This document shows positions 1-12,500 of a stretch of 64,000 nt of DNA, piece by piece (position 1 is the stretch's first letter; every line of letters begins with the position of its first letter). The DNA comes from Trematomus loennbergii (lineage: Eukaryota > Chordata > Actinopteri > Perciformes > Nototheniidae): assembly GCA_012861695.1 (NCBI GenBank), contig JAAOOA010000056.1, positions 6,674,207-6,738,206 on the forward strand. Reading direction: 5' to 3'. The notes under the pieces were generated by a model. The model saw only the letters and a list, made by a program, of their open reading frames with translations, did no database searches and was not told the DNA's origin. A program made the position numbers and the translations under genes.

Positions 1-144
1 AGGTATTTTCTGTGTTAGAGTTTTACTCGCTACAGGGTGTACTTTGAGGGTTTGTGACTTTGCAGACCGTTTACATGCATAAAAACCTTCATAACACACA
101 AGGGGACGGGTAATAACCAGAAAAGCATGACATGGGACCTTTAA
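1..144. mobile_element. Right end of a TTAA-type miniature element (cut by window edge)
   Basis: The stretch ends in CATGACATGGGACC followed by TTTAA at 140-144. Read in reverse this is the TTAAAGGTCCCATGTCATG start known from a very common piggyBac-like miniature element of teleosts. The internal words GCAGACCGTTTACATGCA and AACCTTCATAACACAC recur in similar form near 27050-27090. The left end lies outside the window. Family assignment is from remembered consensus, not a search. Confidence 0.6.
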
Positions 145-1195
145 CAGCTTGCTAGTTTTTATTAGGACAGATGTTTAGGTGTTAGCTAACTCAGTAGCCT
201 ATGTGGACTTTAAAAGGAAATAGTTATTGTAATTCACCTTTTTTTTTCAATAATTTGACCTACTCCACAATTCCTGGAAAAATAAATACCCCTGGTGTGG
301 TTTAAAAGTAAGCCTACCCCTGGTTAGTAACTAATCACTATTGCAAAGCATATCATTAGCAGAGAACCCGTGTCAGATCATATATTGTAGCATACAGTGT
401 TTGGGCCGGTTCACTCTTCATGTGGAGAGCTGGAGGAGGATAGGCCCTAGCCAAGAGTCTTCCTGCCAGGCAGATGGGAAAGCCATAGGGCCGCACTCCA
501 GACAGCGAGGATACCTTCAGGATTAATTTGTTTGTAGAGGAAAGCTAGGTTAGACACTCCATGGAATACTTCCTACATTCCCAACCTGCTTTGCCTGGAT
601 AATGCCAGGTCTAAGTGAAGCGAGTGAGATACAAATCCACATTTATCTATGTCAATGTCATCACTTTGGGTTGTAAATGACTCATAAGTAGTTTTCCAAC
701 TTCTTTTACGTTAGTTGACACTGGCATTTGCTTTGCAAGGGATTTTCTTTAAGGTAACTTTTTTAGGAAACAGCAAACACTACACAATCACTTTTTTATT
801 TCTTAATAGGAAGTAAGTAAAGTCAAGATAAAAAAAGAGGAAGTTGATGAAAGTGACAACACACATCTTTCAGCACCATGAGTGTGACCTTCCCTGCCCT
901 GTATTAAACTGCGAAATAACCAATGACAGATCAGTAAATGCAATTTGTGTGTTTGTGTTTTCAAGGACACATAAACATATGAAAATGTGTTTTGGTACTA
1001 AAGTCTTTCTCTCAGTCATAACAAACTCATGCTGTGCACTTCATTTAAAACCACACAACCACACAGGCTGTCAGGCTGAATTTCGGTAAAACGTTTTAAA
1101 ATGATGCACAACACATGTAGAATTTTTCCTTTTGATGCACTGGTGCCATACAAAGAAGAAAACAAAAATGAATTTGGTTTAAATATTGTCCTAAG
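145..1195. other. Intergenic, nothing recognised
   Basis: AT-rich sequence without a coding-like reading frame, repeat end or RNA structure that I can recognise. Confidence 0.5.
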
Positions 1196-1691
1196 TTAAA
1201 GTGGACCTATCATGCTATATTTGAATAATATAGTGTAGGACCATACCTATATAAGGCATATTTATACTTTTTTTTTTCAAAATACCAAACAGATCATGCA
1301 TTTTAGCCATGCCTCATTTTGCTCAATTTGACATTTTCTAGCTCTGTTTTTGCAAGGGCTGATTCTGTGAGAACAGCACCATCTACTGGCCTGGCATATG
1401 TACTACAGTGTCTCCAGCGCTTTCGAACGGCAATGGCCGTGGCTGTCTCCTCCTGATTGGTGGAGTTGGCCCAATAGCCGTAGCGCCACCGTCCTGACGT
1501 CAGGACAGTGTTCAAATCTGGATCAGTTTTTATCAGATCCGTTGCAGCCCCTTTTTTAGAGATTTGGGTATGGAGGAAAAGAGAGAGGGTTGTGTTTTCT
1601 GACACTTGGTGAGTTCCCTGGAACACCGGGGACACATATTCATGTATAAAAGACGTACAAAAGTGCATTTTGCATGATAGGTCCCCTTTAA
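1196..1691. mobile_element. TTAA-flanked miniature inverted-repeat element (piggyBac-like)
   Basis: TTAA at 1196-1199 is followed by AGTGGACCTATCATGC. The right end is GCATGATAGGTCCCCT followed by TTAA at 1688-1691, so the two 16-bp ends match at 15 of 16 positions in inverted orientation, and the target duplication is TTAA as expected for piggyBac-type transposition. The element is about 488 bp and encodes no transposase. Its interior (about 1380-1440) carries the phrase GGCATATGTACTACAG, which is also present near 45440 in a different element, so this interior may itself hold a nested fragment. Confidence 0.75.
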
Positions 1692-2609
1692 ACATCTTCA
1701 AGGATGTGCTTGAACAACATTATATGAATGTAACTGTATCTGTACTAAATATTCAAAGGTTGATTGTAGGCTATGGAGTGTGGGAGATGTCATAGAGAAG
1801 AACACATATTGTTTTGCACAATTTAAAGTTCATTCTATACAAATTAATAAATTGGCAACTTACTTGTCTCCTCTATGAAACCTCTCAGGTTCTGTAAGAA
1901 TGAAATAATTAAAACTGTGACTTTAAATAAATGTAAAAAGTCCAATTATTTGTATAATTTACTCACAAAAGCATTTTTGCATTTTAAAGATGCAAGAAGC
2001 AATTCAACTGTCAATGTCAAATACTGTATGTTGAATAATATAATATTATGTAACATTATAAAAACTATACCTTTATACTGTAGTTGCTATTTTGTTGACA
2101 TTTCCCCAAATGTTTCCAACGTTTTTCTAACCAACAGAAATCTGTCATTTTAATCAAGACAAATACAAAAGATCTTTCATAAATAGTCTTTGTTTTCCAG
2201 TTGTATGCCTGAATTTTACATTACGTTACATTTTTATAATCAGATTTGAATCCCTCAGAAAATCGTTTTTTTGTTGTTGTTTTTTTCATACATAACATAG
2301 ATAGAACATACATGGAGATGCTTACATAACTGCAGCTGTTCTACATCAGGGTTAATCATCCATGCCCTCCTTGGGCACCAAAAGGACATACAGTTTCTTG
2401 ATGTTATCAATTTCCATATTGTGCAAACATTATCAACATAGTACAGACATTATCACTCCCCTCATCGGCAACATGATCGCACAATACCTGAACCATTATG
2501 ATAGTAAGAGCCAGTGCTTTACCATCCAGATGAAACAAGTACAAGTGCAGTGAATAAAATAAATGAAAAAGAAAGAAATAAAAATAAATAAATAAAGAGG
2601 TGCTGCTAG
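1692..2609. other. Intergenic / possible LINE 3' UTR
   Basis: No gene seen. A T-rich run at 2266-2287 could be the antisense poly(A) tail of the minus-strand L1-like LINE whose coding end lies at about 2640. In that case 2266-2640 would be its 3' UTR. A purely A/T simple stretch lies at about 2560-2597. Confidence 0.4.
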
Positions 2610-3244
2610 AGTTCTGGTGGTGCTTGTATTAATGGGGACCATTTTTCTTCGAATGCATCAGTTTTCAGCCGTAGTCTTGCTGTGATTTTCTCCATTAAAT
2701 AAACATTTTTTACCACTGTTTCTCCAATGGACTATGCTGGGGGGCTGCGGCTTCAGCCACGAGACCGTTATCATTTGTTTCGCAATTAGAAGAATTGTTA
2801 GTAAGAAAGCTACATTTCTGTCCATATCACTGGGCAGTATACCCAGTATATAAAGTGCTGGGTCCAAAGTAAAGGTAATGCCAGCACCCGTTTAATCTCC
2901 TTTTGAACATCCTTCCAGAAGCCCTGAATGTTTGGACAGTCCCAAAATATATGTGTGAAGTCTCCCACCATCCACAGCCCCTCCAGCACAAATTTGAGGT
3001 ATTGCTATATTTTGAAGTGATAGATGGGGTGTTCAAATATCTCATTTTCACCTTCCAATCAAATTCCCTCCATGTTGGACTGTTTGTTATTGTATGTCCC
3101 ACTTGAATGTTTTTCCCAATCCTCGTACAATTATAATATTCGCTTCTAACTCCCATTTTTCTTTGACATCCTTATTGTTGCCGTTACATTCATAATGTAG
3201 TACCTTGTAAAGTTTGATATAGCCCTTTTTTGTCTCGTCCCCTG
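2610..3244 (-). mobile_element. L1-like LINE, ORF2 C-terminal fragment (3' half)
   Basis: Minus-strand translation gives the L1-type ORF2 C-terminus. It includes a CWRGCG zinc-binding-like motif, an HIYFGTVQTF segment matching the family's 'H..W.C' region, DPALYILGILPSD, LLTILLIAKQMIT, and a tail reading TARLRLKTDAFEEKWSPL in the frame just inside. Several frames are needed, so it is a pseudogene. It is cut at 3244 by the gypsy insertion and resumes at 13355. The 5-bp CCCTG at 3240-3244 is repeated at 13355-13359. Confidence 0.8.
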
Positions 3245-3722
3245 TGTGGTGGCTCTACTCTTCAGCCACCTCCCTTGTGAGTGTGGTTCCCTTTCCCTGT
3301 CTGTGTGGGCGTGGTGGCTGTCACTCCTGGCTCCCGGCTCAATCTCCACCTGCTGCAATCAGCTATGCACACCTGATTCCCATCAGCCAATTACTAATGG
3401 CATATCAGCGGAGGCTCCACAACATGTCAGCGCCAGATCGTGTTTAAACCCCAGTGTAACTCTCAGCCTCTTAGCCTATTTAAGCTATTTCTCTGTACAC
3501 TGAATGCTTTTCTCACCTGTTTCTCTTATGCTCCAGGATCACTCTCCAGCCGCCTTGTTACCATCACCTGCCGCCACCAGTCATCATTCCTACCGGATTA
3601 CTCTCCACGCTCACCAGTCATCATTCCTACCGGATTACTCTCCACGCTCCTCCACCTCACAATAAACCTTTTTCCAACACTCTGCCGTGTCCTGCGTTTG
3701 GGTCCTCTCGGATATCGTAACA
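3245..3722 (+). repeat. Gypsy LTR 1 (5' LTR)
   Basis: Starts TGTGGTGG and ends GTAACA. Contains a TATA-like TATTTAAG at about 3477-3484, a polyadenylation-type AATAAA near 3660, and two tandem 37-bp units at 3578-3614 and from 3615, beginning CAGTCATCATTCC. Compared with LTRs 2 and 3 it has several single-base losses, for example GAGTGTGG for GAGTGTGTG and CAGTGTAAC for CAGTGGTAAC. Confidence 0.93.
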
Positions 3723-3738
3723 GAACGATCTGGCCAGT

Positions 3739-4735
3739 ATGGACTCAGCGGACACAGGCCACCAGTCCAAGACTGCGGACGAACTCAGCCAAGCCCTGGC
3801 CAATGAAGGTGCTCTCGTGGGGCATCACAACGTGGTTCTCCGTGAGGTTGTGGAGACTCTCCGGAACCTCTCCGCTAACGTGCAAAGGATCGGCACACAA
3901 GTGGAACTGCTCACCTCACAGTTTTCTCCCCGCAGCCCGCTGCACAGCCGACAGCTCCTCCCCCGCTCCTGCCGCACCTCTCCATCAGCTACGAGAGGCT
4001 GTTCCTACACCGGAGCGATACGCTGGAGATTTGGGTATTTGTAGAGCCTTTTTCTTCCAGTGTTCGTTAGTTTTTGAGCAGCAGCCTAGTACTTATCATA
4101 CAGATGGGGCTAGGGTAGCATATGTAATGAGTCTGTTGAGGGGAGTGCTTTAGATTGGGCTACAGCCGTTAGGGAGGGCCAGCCACACATTTGCTTATCA
4201 TTTGATACTTTCATTTCCGAAATGAAAAAGTTTTTGATCACCCGGTACGGGGGAGGGACGCTTCCAGGCGCCTTCTTTCTCTCCGGCAGGGCTCCCGTAG
4301 TGTAGCCGAATTTTCAGTTGAATTTAGAACAGTTGCTGCTGACTCAGGCTGGAATAACGAGTCATTGCAAGATGTTTTTCTTCAAGGGCTGAACGAAGCA
4401 ATTAAAGACGAGCTAGCTGCTAGGGATGATCCAGTTAGCTTGGATAATTTAATTGCCACAGCTATCAAGATTGATAATCGCCTCAGAGAGAGACGCAGGG
4501 ATAGGAATAGCCGTCACCCCAATCCCAGCTACTCCTCACCTGATCCCCGAATTGGCACTGCCACTGCCCCAATCTCCAGATCCTTCCCGACTCCTTTCTC
4601 GGTTTCACCCCCCGAAGATGAGCCCATGCAAGTGGGAAGGGCCCGCCTCTCACCATCTGAGCGGGCTAGAAGGATCCAGGCTGGGGAATGTGTTTATTGC
4701 AGCCAACCAGTCATCTAGTTTCCTCCTGTCCTAAT
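3739..4735 (+). pseudogene. Gypsy copy 1 gag, frame-broken
   Basis: Starts at the ATG 17 bases after the 5' LTR, encoding [10 protein letters not shown] heptad-like helical N-terminus ([16 protein letters not shown]) is followed by a Pro-rich segment and the capsid-like part ([43 protein letters not shown]). The C-terminus includes [14 protein letters not shown], the first half of a CCHC zinc knuckle. Frames change at about 3920, near 4150 (the reading stops after LLRGVL) and again near 4240, where an A is missing from a homopolymer relative to copy 2. The family role is the structural protein of virus-like particles; this copy cannot make it. Confidence 0.85.
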
Positions 4736-4739
4736 CTGC

Positions 4740-7700
4740 CAAAAGGTCAGGCTCGTCAGTAGCTGTGGGGATTCTGGCGAGCCCTTCCTCCTCTCTCAAC
4801 CCCCGACCCAGAACGCAGCTAGAAGCCGTGCTTTGCTGCAACCAACAGTCACTACCCTGCTCGCCTTAGTGGACTCGGGGGCGGACGAGAATTTTTTGGA
4901 CATTGACATGCAGCTCAGGCAGGAATTCCCTGCGAAGTGTTAGATTCACCTCTTAATGCCAATGCTCTAAATGTACAATTCCTGGCCCAAGTCACTCACC
5001 GCACCAAGCCAGTAAACCTCATTCTGTCTGGAAACCATCGTGAGTTATTCAGTTTCACCTTATTTCCTCACCTCATGCTCCCATAGTTGGGTCATCCCTG
5101 GTTAAGAACACACAACCCCCAGATTGATTGGGTAACTGGCAAAATCATTAGTTGGAGTTGTTTTTGTTTATCCTCATGCCTGCAGTCTGCCCTACCGCCA
5201 GCAGAGGCCGCCGCTCCACCACCCAAGATCGAGCCGCCTGACCTGTTATCTGTCCCCATTGAATATCATAGCCTAGGAGAGGTGTTCAGTAAACAGCGAG
5301 CTCTTTCTCTTCCTCCTCATCGACCCTACGACTTCCCATTGACCTCCTTCCCGGGGCCCCTCTGCCTTCCTCACGTCTGTTCAACCTGTCTCGCCCTGAG
5401 AGAAAATCCATGGAGAGTTACATCCATGACTCCCTGGCTGCCGGTGTCATCCGCCCATCCTCCTCCCCGGTCGGTGCTGGGTTTTTCTTCGTGTCCCTGC
5501 ATTGATTACAGGGGGTCTCAATGCCATCACTGTAAAAAACAAATATCCATTACCCCTCATTAACTCCGCCTTTGAACCCCTCCAGGAAGCCACCATCTTT
5601 TCCAAACTGGACCTCCGCAATGCCTACCACCTCGTCAGAATCCGTGAAGGGGACGAGTGGAAGACTGCCTTTAACACACCACTCGGTCACTTTGAGTATC
5701 TGGTGATGCCTTTTGGACTGACGAATGCCCAGCAGTTTTTCAGTCGATGGTGAACGATGTGCTCCGTGACCTCAACCGGTCAGTCTTTGTCTACTTGGAT
5801 GACATTCTCATATTCTCTCGTAACAGGAGGAGCACATTATCCATGTCAGGCAGGTGCTGCAGAGACTCCTTGAAAACAGACTCTTTGTGAAGGCGGAGAA
5901 ATGCGAATTCCATGTCAACACAGTCTCATTCCTGGGCTACATCGTTGAGGAAGGAAAGATTAGGAGACCCTGAGAAGATCCAAGCGGTGGCGGGGTGGCC
6001 CAAACCAACCTCAGTTAAACAGCTTCAACAGTTTCTTGGTTTCGCCAATTTTATCGGCGCTTCATCAGAGACTACAGCAGAGTGGCGGGCCCTTTAACCA
6101 GACTCACTTCCCCTACAACTGTTTTTTTCTGGACCCCAGAGTGCGATGCAGCTTTCTCGGAGCTAAAGAGACTTTTCACCACTGCCCTGTGCTCATCCAC
6201 CCTGATTCCTCTCGCCAGTTCGTGGTGGAGGTCGATGCCTCCAACACCGGGGTAGGGGCAGTTCTTTCCCAGCGCTCGGAACGAGACCAAAAATTACATC
6301 CTTGTGCATTTTTCTCTCGCCGCCTCACTCCAGCTGAGAAGAACTATGACGTGGTTAACAGAGAGCTGTTGGCTGTCAAACTTGCCCTAGAGGAGTGGAG
6401 GCACTGGCTGGAGGGAGCCGAGCTCCCTTTTATTGTATGGACAGACACAAAAACTTGGCGTACATCCAATCTGCCAAGCGCCTTAACTCCCGTCAGGCTC
6501 GATGGGCCCTGTATTTCGTCCGCTTCTCATTCACCCTTACCTACCGTCCAGGGTCACGGAACCTCAAGCCGGACGCTCTCTCTCGCCAGTTCGCTTCCGA
6601 AGGACCAGCTGCCAGTCCAGACACTATCCTGCCTGCCTCCTGCGTGGTGGCGGCTGTTACCTGGGAGATTGAGTCATTGGTTAAGGAGGCTCAGCGGGCG
6701 CAGCCTAACCCAGGTAACTGCCAGCTAATAGTCTTTTTGTGCCTACCCCTGTTCGCTCCAAGGTCCTGCAGTGGGCACACGCCTCCCGTCTCTCGTGTCA
6801 TCCTGGTGTCCATCGCACACCTGTTTATTCTAAGACAACGGTTCTGGTGGCCTTCCATGGCTCAAGACACCAGGGCCTTTGTTGCTGCCTGTACAGTATG
6901 TGCCCGCGCCAAGTCCTCCCACCAATCTCCCTCTGGCCTGCTTCGCCCGCTGCCGGTACCTAGTCGTCCTTGGTCGCATGTGGCCTTGGATTTGTCACTG
7001 GACTTCCACTGTCACAAGGAAATACATCATCCTAACTATTGTGGACAGATTTTCCAAGATGGTACACTTTGTTGCTCTTCCAAGCTTCCCACAGCCCGAG
7101 AGACTGCAGATCTTCTGGTCAATTATGTTGTTCGACTCCATGGGATTCCCACCGACATCGTCTCTGACCGGGGTCCCCAGTTCATTTCCCACGTTTGGAA
7201 AGCCTTCTGTCAGGCTCTGGGAGCATCAGTGAGCCTGTCATCTGGATATCATCCTCAGACGAACGGGCAAACGGAAAGGACCAACCAGGATCTGGGGGCG
7301 GCTCTTCGCTGTGTGGCTTTCAGGAACCCTTCGTCATGGTGCCCACATCTGCCATGGATCGAATATGCCCACAACTCCCTGTCAAATGCAGCCACAGGTA
7401 TTTCACCCTTTCATTGTGCCATGGGTTTCCAACCACCCCTGTTTCCATCCCAGGAAGAGGAAGTTGCTGTCCTTCCGTTCAGACCCACCTTCCTCGCTGT
7501 CGTAAGGTGGAGGGACACCCGAGCTGCCCTGCGCCGCTCCGCTGCCCGCAACTGCCTCATCGCAGACCGCCACAGGACCCCGGCCCCCAACTACTTACCA
7601 GGTCAGAGTGTTTGGCTTTCCTCCAAAGATCTCCCACTCAAGACAGAGTCGAAGAAACTCACGCCACGTTATGTCGGCCCTTCATCATCGACTCAGTTAT

Positions 7701-8045
7701 CAATCCATCTGCAGTAAAGCTCAAGCTTCCCCCACACATGAAGGTTCATCCGACATTTCATGTTTCTCTGTTGAAACCTGTTGCCAGCAGCCCCTTGTCT
7801 CCTCCAGTGAGTGTTCCCCCACCCCCCGCATCATCAATGATCACCCAACCTACACCGTCAGGTGATTGTTTGGACGTTCGTCGCCGTGGAAGGGGATTCC
7901 AATATCTTGTGGATTGGGAGGGCTATGGTCCAGAGAGAGGTCTTGGGTTCCCCGGCTAAACATCGTGGGCGCGTCCCTGGTACGGGACTTCCACCGGATA
8001 ACCCTGGTAGACCTGGTAGACTGGTAGACCGCCTGGAGGCGCCCT
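4740..8045 (+). pseudogene. Gypsy copy 1 pol (protease-RT-RNase H-integrase-chromodomain), frame-broken
   Basis: The protease core [12 protein letters not shown] is recognisable near 4865 but is followed by a one-base loss. The reverse transcriptase region (5500-6120) keeps [13 protein letters not shown] and the [16 protein letters not shown] stretch near 5800, but 23 bases present in copy 2 (10315-10337) are missing after 5496. That removes the conserved lysine/arginine-rich segment just before CIDYRG. RNase H lies at 6190-6500. Integrase (6780-7400) keeps the HHCC region and [10 protein letters not shown]. The chromodomain lies at about 7870-7975. At least a dozen single-base indels relative to copy 2 break the frames. 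Confidence 0.87.
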
Positions 8046-8048
8046 TAA

Positions 8049-8059
8049 CGGGGGGGTAC
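8049..8059 (+). promoter_or_regulatory. Polypurine tract before LTR 2
   Basis: A run of seven G (8050-8056) lies directly upstream of the LTR start at 8060, the position expected for the plus-strand primer site. The same G7 sits at 12897-12903 before LTR 3. The chromodomain reading frame runs up to it. Confidence 0.7.
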
Positions 8060-8538
8060 TGTGGTGGCTCTACTCTTCAGCCACCTCCCTTGTGAGTGTG
8101 TGTTCCCTTTCCCTGTCTGTGTGGGTGTGGTGGCTGTCACTCCTGGCTCCTGGCTCAATCTCCACCTGCTGCAATCAGCTATGCACACCTGATTCCCATC
8201 AGCCAATTACTAATGGCATATCAGCGGAGGCTCCACAACATGTCAGCGCCAGATCGTTGTTAAACCCCAGTGGTAACTCTCAGCCTTCTTAGCCTATTTA
8301 AGCTATTTCTCTGTACACTGAATGCTTTTCTCACCTGTTTCTCTTATGCTCCAGGATCACTCTCCAGCCGCCTTGTTACCATCACCTGCCGCCACAGTCA
8401 TCATTCCAACCGGATTACTCTCCATGCTCACCAGTCATCATTCCTACCGGATTACTCTCCACGCTCCTCCACCTCACAATAAACCTTTTCCAACACTCTG
8501 CCGTGTCCTGCGTTTGGGTCCTCTCGGATATCGTAACA
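8060..8538 (+). repeat. Gypsy LTR 2 (shared central LTR)
   Basis: Same termini as LTR 1. Carries two 37-bp units at 8395-8431 and from 8432; the first has two substitutions. It serves as 3' LTR of copy 1 and 5' LTR of copy 2. It has lost one T in the GTTGTTTAAACC region that LTR 3 retains. Confidence 0.93.
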
Positions 8539-8554
8539 GAACGATCTGGCCAGT

Positions 8555-9560
8555 ATGGACTCAGCGGACACAGGCCACCAGTCCAAGACTGCGGACGAAC
8601 TCAGCCAAGCCCTGGCCAATGAAGGTGCTCTCGTGGGGCATCACGACGTGGTTCTCCGTGAGGTTGTGGAGACTCTCCGGAACCTCTCCGCTAACGTGCA
8701 AAGGATCGGCACACAAGTGGAACTGCTCACCTCACAGTTTTCCCCCGCAGCCCGCTGCACAGCCGACAGCTCCTCCCCCCGCTCCTGCCGCACCTCTCCA
8801 TCAGCTACGAGAGGCTGTTCCTACACCGGAGCGATACGCTGGAGATTTGGGTATTTGTAGAGCCTTTTTCTTCCAGTGTTCGTTAGTTTTGAGCAGCAGC
8901 CTAGTACTTATCATACAGATGGGGCTAGGGTAGCATATGTAATGAGTCTGTTGAGGGGGAGTGCTCTAGATTGGGCTACAGCCGTTAGGGAGAGCCAGCC
9001 ACACATTTGCTTATCATTTGATACTTTCATTTCCGAAATGAAAAAAGTTTTTGATCACCCGGTACGGGGGAGGGACGCTTCTAGGCGCCTTCTTTCTCTC
9101 CGGCAGGGCTCCCGTAGTGTAGCCGAATTTTCAGTTGAGTTTAGAACAGTTGCTGCTGACTCAGGCTGGAATAACGAGTCATTGCAAGATGTTTTTCTTC
9201 AAGGGCTGAACGAAGCAATTAAAGACGAGCTAGCTGCTAGGGATGATCCAGTTAGCTTGGATAATTTAATTGCCACAGCTATCAAGATTGATAATCGCCT
9301 CAGAGAGAGACGCAGGGATAGGAATAGCCGTCACCCCAATCCCAGCTACTCCTCACTTGATCCCCGAATTGGCACTGCCACTGCCCCAATCTCCAGATCC
9401 TTCCGACTCCTTTCTCGGTTTCACCCCCCGAAGATGAGCCCATGCAAGTGGGAAGGGCCCGCCTCTCACCATCTGAGCGGGCTAGAAGGATCCAGGCTGG
9501 GGAATGTGTTTATTGCAGCCAAACCAGTCATCTAGTTTCCTCCTGTCCTAATCTGCCAAA
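8555..9560 (+). pseudogene. Gypsy copy 2 gag, frame-broken
   Basis: Begins at the same MDSADTGHQ start. The first frame runs to a stop at 8858-8860, but the Pro/Ala-rich and capsid-like continuation is in the next frame from about 8740, and the frame returns near 8885. From 8876 a long open stretch covers [36 protein letters not shown] and [16 protein letters not shown], a typical Ty3-type capsid region. Another frame change near 9405 leads to the CCHC zinc knuckle at 9505-9546 (CVYCSQTSH then C). Better preserved than copy 1. Confidence 0.87.
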
Positions 9561-9581
9561 AGGTCAGGCTCGTCAGTAGCT

Positions 9582-12500
9582 GTGGGGATTCTGGCGAGCC
9601 CTTCCTCCTCTCTCAACCCCCGACCCAGAACGCAGCTAGAAGCCGTGCTTTGCTGCAACCAACAGTCACTACCCCTGCTCGCCTTAGTGGACTCGGGGGC
9701 GGACGAGAATTTTTTGGACATTGACATTGCAGCTCAGGCAGGAATTCCCTGCGAAGTGTTAGATTCACCTCTTAATGCCAATGCTCTAAATGGACAATTC
9801 CTGGCCCAAGTCACTCACCGCACCAAGCCAGTAAACCTCATTCTGTCTGGAAACCATCGTGAGTTTATTCAGTTTCACCTTATTTCCTCACCTCATGCTC
9901 CCATAGTGTTGGGTCATCCCTGGTTAAGAACACACAACCCCCAGATTGATTGGGTAACTGGCAAAATCATTAGTTGGAGTTGTTTTTGTTTATCCTCATG
10001 CCTGCAGTCTGCCCTACCGCCAGCAGAGGCCGCCGCTCCACCACCCAAGATCGAGCCGCCTGACCTGTTATCTGTCCCCATGGAATATCATAGCCTAGGA
10101 GAGGTGTTCAGTAAACAGCGAGCTCTTTCTCTTCCTCCTCGACCCTACGACTGTCCCATTGACCTCCTTCCCGGGGCCCCTCTGCCTTCCTCACGTCTGT
10201 TCAACCTGTCTCGCCCTGAGAGAAAATCCATGGAGAGTTACATCCATGACTCCCTGGCTGCTGGTGTCATCCGCCCATCCTCCTCCCCGGTCGGTGCTGG
10301 GTTCTTCTTCGTGTCCAAGAAGGACCGCTCACTGCGGCCCTGCATTGATTACAGGGGTCTCAATGCCATCACTATAAAAAACAAATATCCATTACCCCTC
10401 ATTAACTCCGCCTTTGAACCCCTCCAGGAAGCCACCATCTTTTCCAAACTGGACCTCCGCAATGCCTACCACCTCGTCAGAATCCGTGAAGGGGACGAGT
10501 GGAAGACTGCCTTTAACACACCACTCGGTCACTTTGAGTATCTGGTGATGCCTTTTGGACTGACGAATGCCCCAGCAGTTTTTCAGTCAATGGTGAACGA
10601 TGTGCTCCGTGACCTCCTCAACCGGTCAGTCTTTGTCTACTTGGATGACATTCTCATTTTCTCCCGTAACAAGGAGGAGCACATTATCCATGTCAGGCAG
10701 GTGCTGCAGAGACTCCTTGAAAACAGACTCTTTGTGAAGGCGGAGAAATGCGAATTCCATGTCAACACAGTCTCATTCCTGGGCTACATCGTTGAGGAAG
10801 GAAAGATTAGGACCGACCCTGAGAAGATCCAAGCGGTGGCGGGGTGGCCCAAACCAACCTCAGTTAAACTGCTTCAACAGTTTCTTGGTTTCGCCAATTT
10901 TTATCGGCGCTTCATCAGAGACTACAGCAGAGTGGCGGGCCCTTTAACCAGACTCACTTCCCCTACAACTGTTTTTTCTGGACCCCAGAGTGCGATGCAG
11001 CCTTCTCGGAGCTAAAGAGACTTTTCACCACTGCCCCTGTGCTCATCCACCCTGATTCCTCTCGCCAGTTCGTGGTGGAGGTCGATGCCTCCAACACCGG
11101 GGTAGGGGCAGTTCTTTCCCAGCGCTCGGAACGAGACCAAAAATTACATCCTTGTGCATTTTTCTCTCGCCGCCTCACTCCAGCTGAGAAGAACTATGAC
11201 GTGGGTAACAGAGAGCTGCTGGCTGTCAAACTTGCCCTAGAGGAGTGGAGGCACTGGCTGGAGGGAGCCGAGCTCCCTTTTATTGTATGGACAGACCACA
11301 AAAACTTGGCGTACATCCAATCTGCCAAGCGCCTTAACTCTCGTCAGGCTCGATGGGCCCTGTATTTCGGCCGCTTCTCATTCACCCTTACCTACCGTCC
11401 AGGGTCACGGAACCTCAAGCCGGACGCTCTCTCTCGCCAGTTCGCTTCCGAAGGACCAGCTGCCAATCCAGACACTATCCTGCCTGCCTCCTGCGTGGTG
11501 GCGGCTGTTACCTGGGAGATTGAGTCATTGGTTAAGGAGGCTCAGCGGGCGCAGCCTAACCCAGGTAACTGCCCAGCTAATAGTCTTTTTGTGCCTACCC
11601 CTGTTCGCTCCAAGGTCCTGCAGTGGGCACACGCCTCCCGTCTCTCCTGTCATCCTGGTGTCCATCGCACACTGTTTATTCTAAGACAACGGTTCTGGTG
11701 GCCTTCCATGGCTCAAGACACCAGGGCCTTTGTTGCTGCCTGTACAGTATGTGCCCGCGCCAAGTCCTCCCACCAATCTCCCTCTGGCCTGCTTCGCCCG
11801 CTGCCGGTACCTAGTCGTCCTTGGTCGCATGTGGCCTTGGATTTTGTCACTGGACTTCCACTGTCACAAGGAAATACCATCATCCTAACTATTGTGGACA
11901 GATTTTCCAAGATGGTACACTTTGTTGCTCTTCCCAAGCTTCCCACAGCCCGAGAGACTGCAGATCTTCTGGTCAATCATGTTGTTCGACTCCATGGGAT
12001 TCCCACCGACATCGTCTCTGACCGGGGTCCCCAGTTCATTTCCCACGTTTGGAAAGCCTTCTGTCAGGCTCTGGGAGCATCAGTGAGCCTGTCATCTGGA
12101 TATCATCCTCAGACGAACGGGCAAACGGAACGGGCCAACCAGGATCTGGGGGCGGCTCTTCGCTGTGTGGCTTTCAGGAACCCTTCGTCATGGTGCCCAC
12201 ATCTGCCATGGATCGAATATGCCCACAACTCCCTGTCAAATGCAGCCACAGGTATTTCACCTTTCATTGTGCCATGGGTTTCCAACCACCCCTGTTTCCA
12301 TCCCAGGAAGAGGAAGTTGCTGTTCCTTCAGTTCAGACCCACCTTCGTCACTGTCGTAAGGTGTGGAGGGACACCCGAGCTGCCCTGCTCCGCTCCGCTG
12401 CCCGCAACTGCCTCATCGCAGACCGCCACAGGACCCCCCCCAACTACTTACCAGGTCAGAGTGTTTGGCTTTCCTCCAAAGATCTCCCACTCAAGACAGA

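Noticed and set aside
3723..3738. Clear tRNA primer-binding site after LTR 1
   Set aside because: The 16 bases GAACGATCTGGCCAGT before the gag ATG contain TGGCCAGT, but I could not match them confidently to a tRNA 3' end, so no primer site is annotated.
6395..7717. Long open reading frame as a host gene
   Set aside because: It is the RNase H-integrase part of gypsy copy 1 between two LTRs; the motifs HHCC and [10 protein letters not shown] are retroelement motifs.
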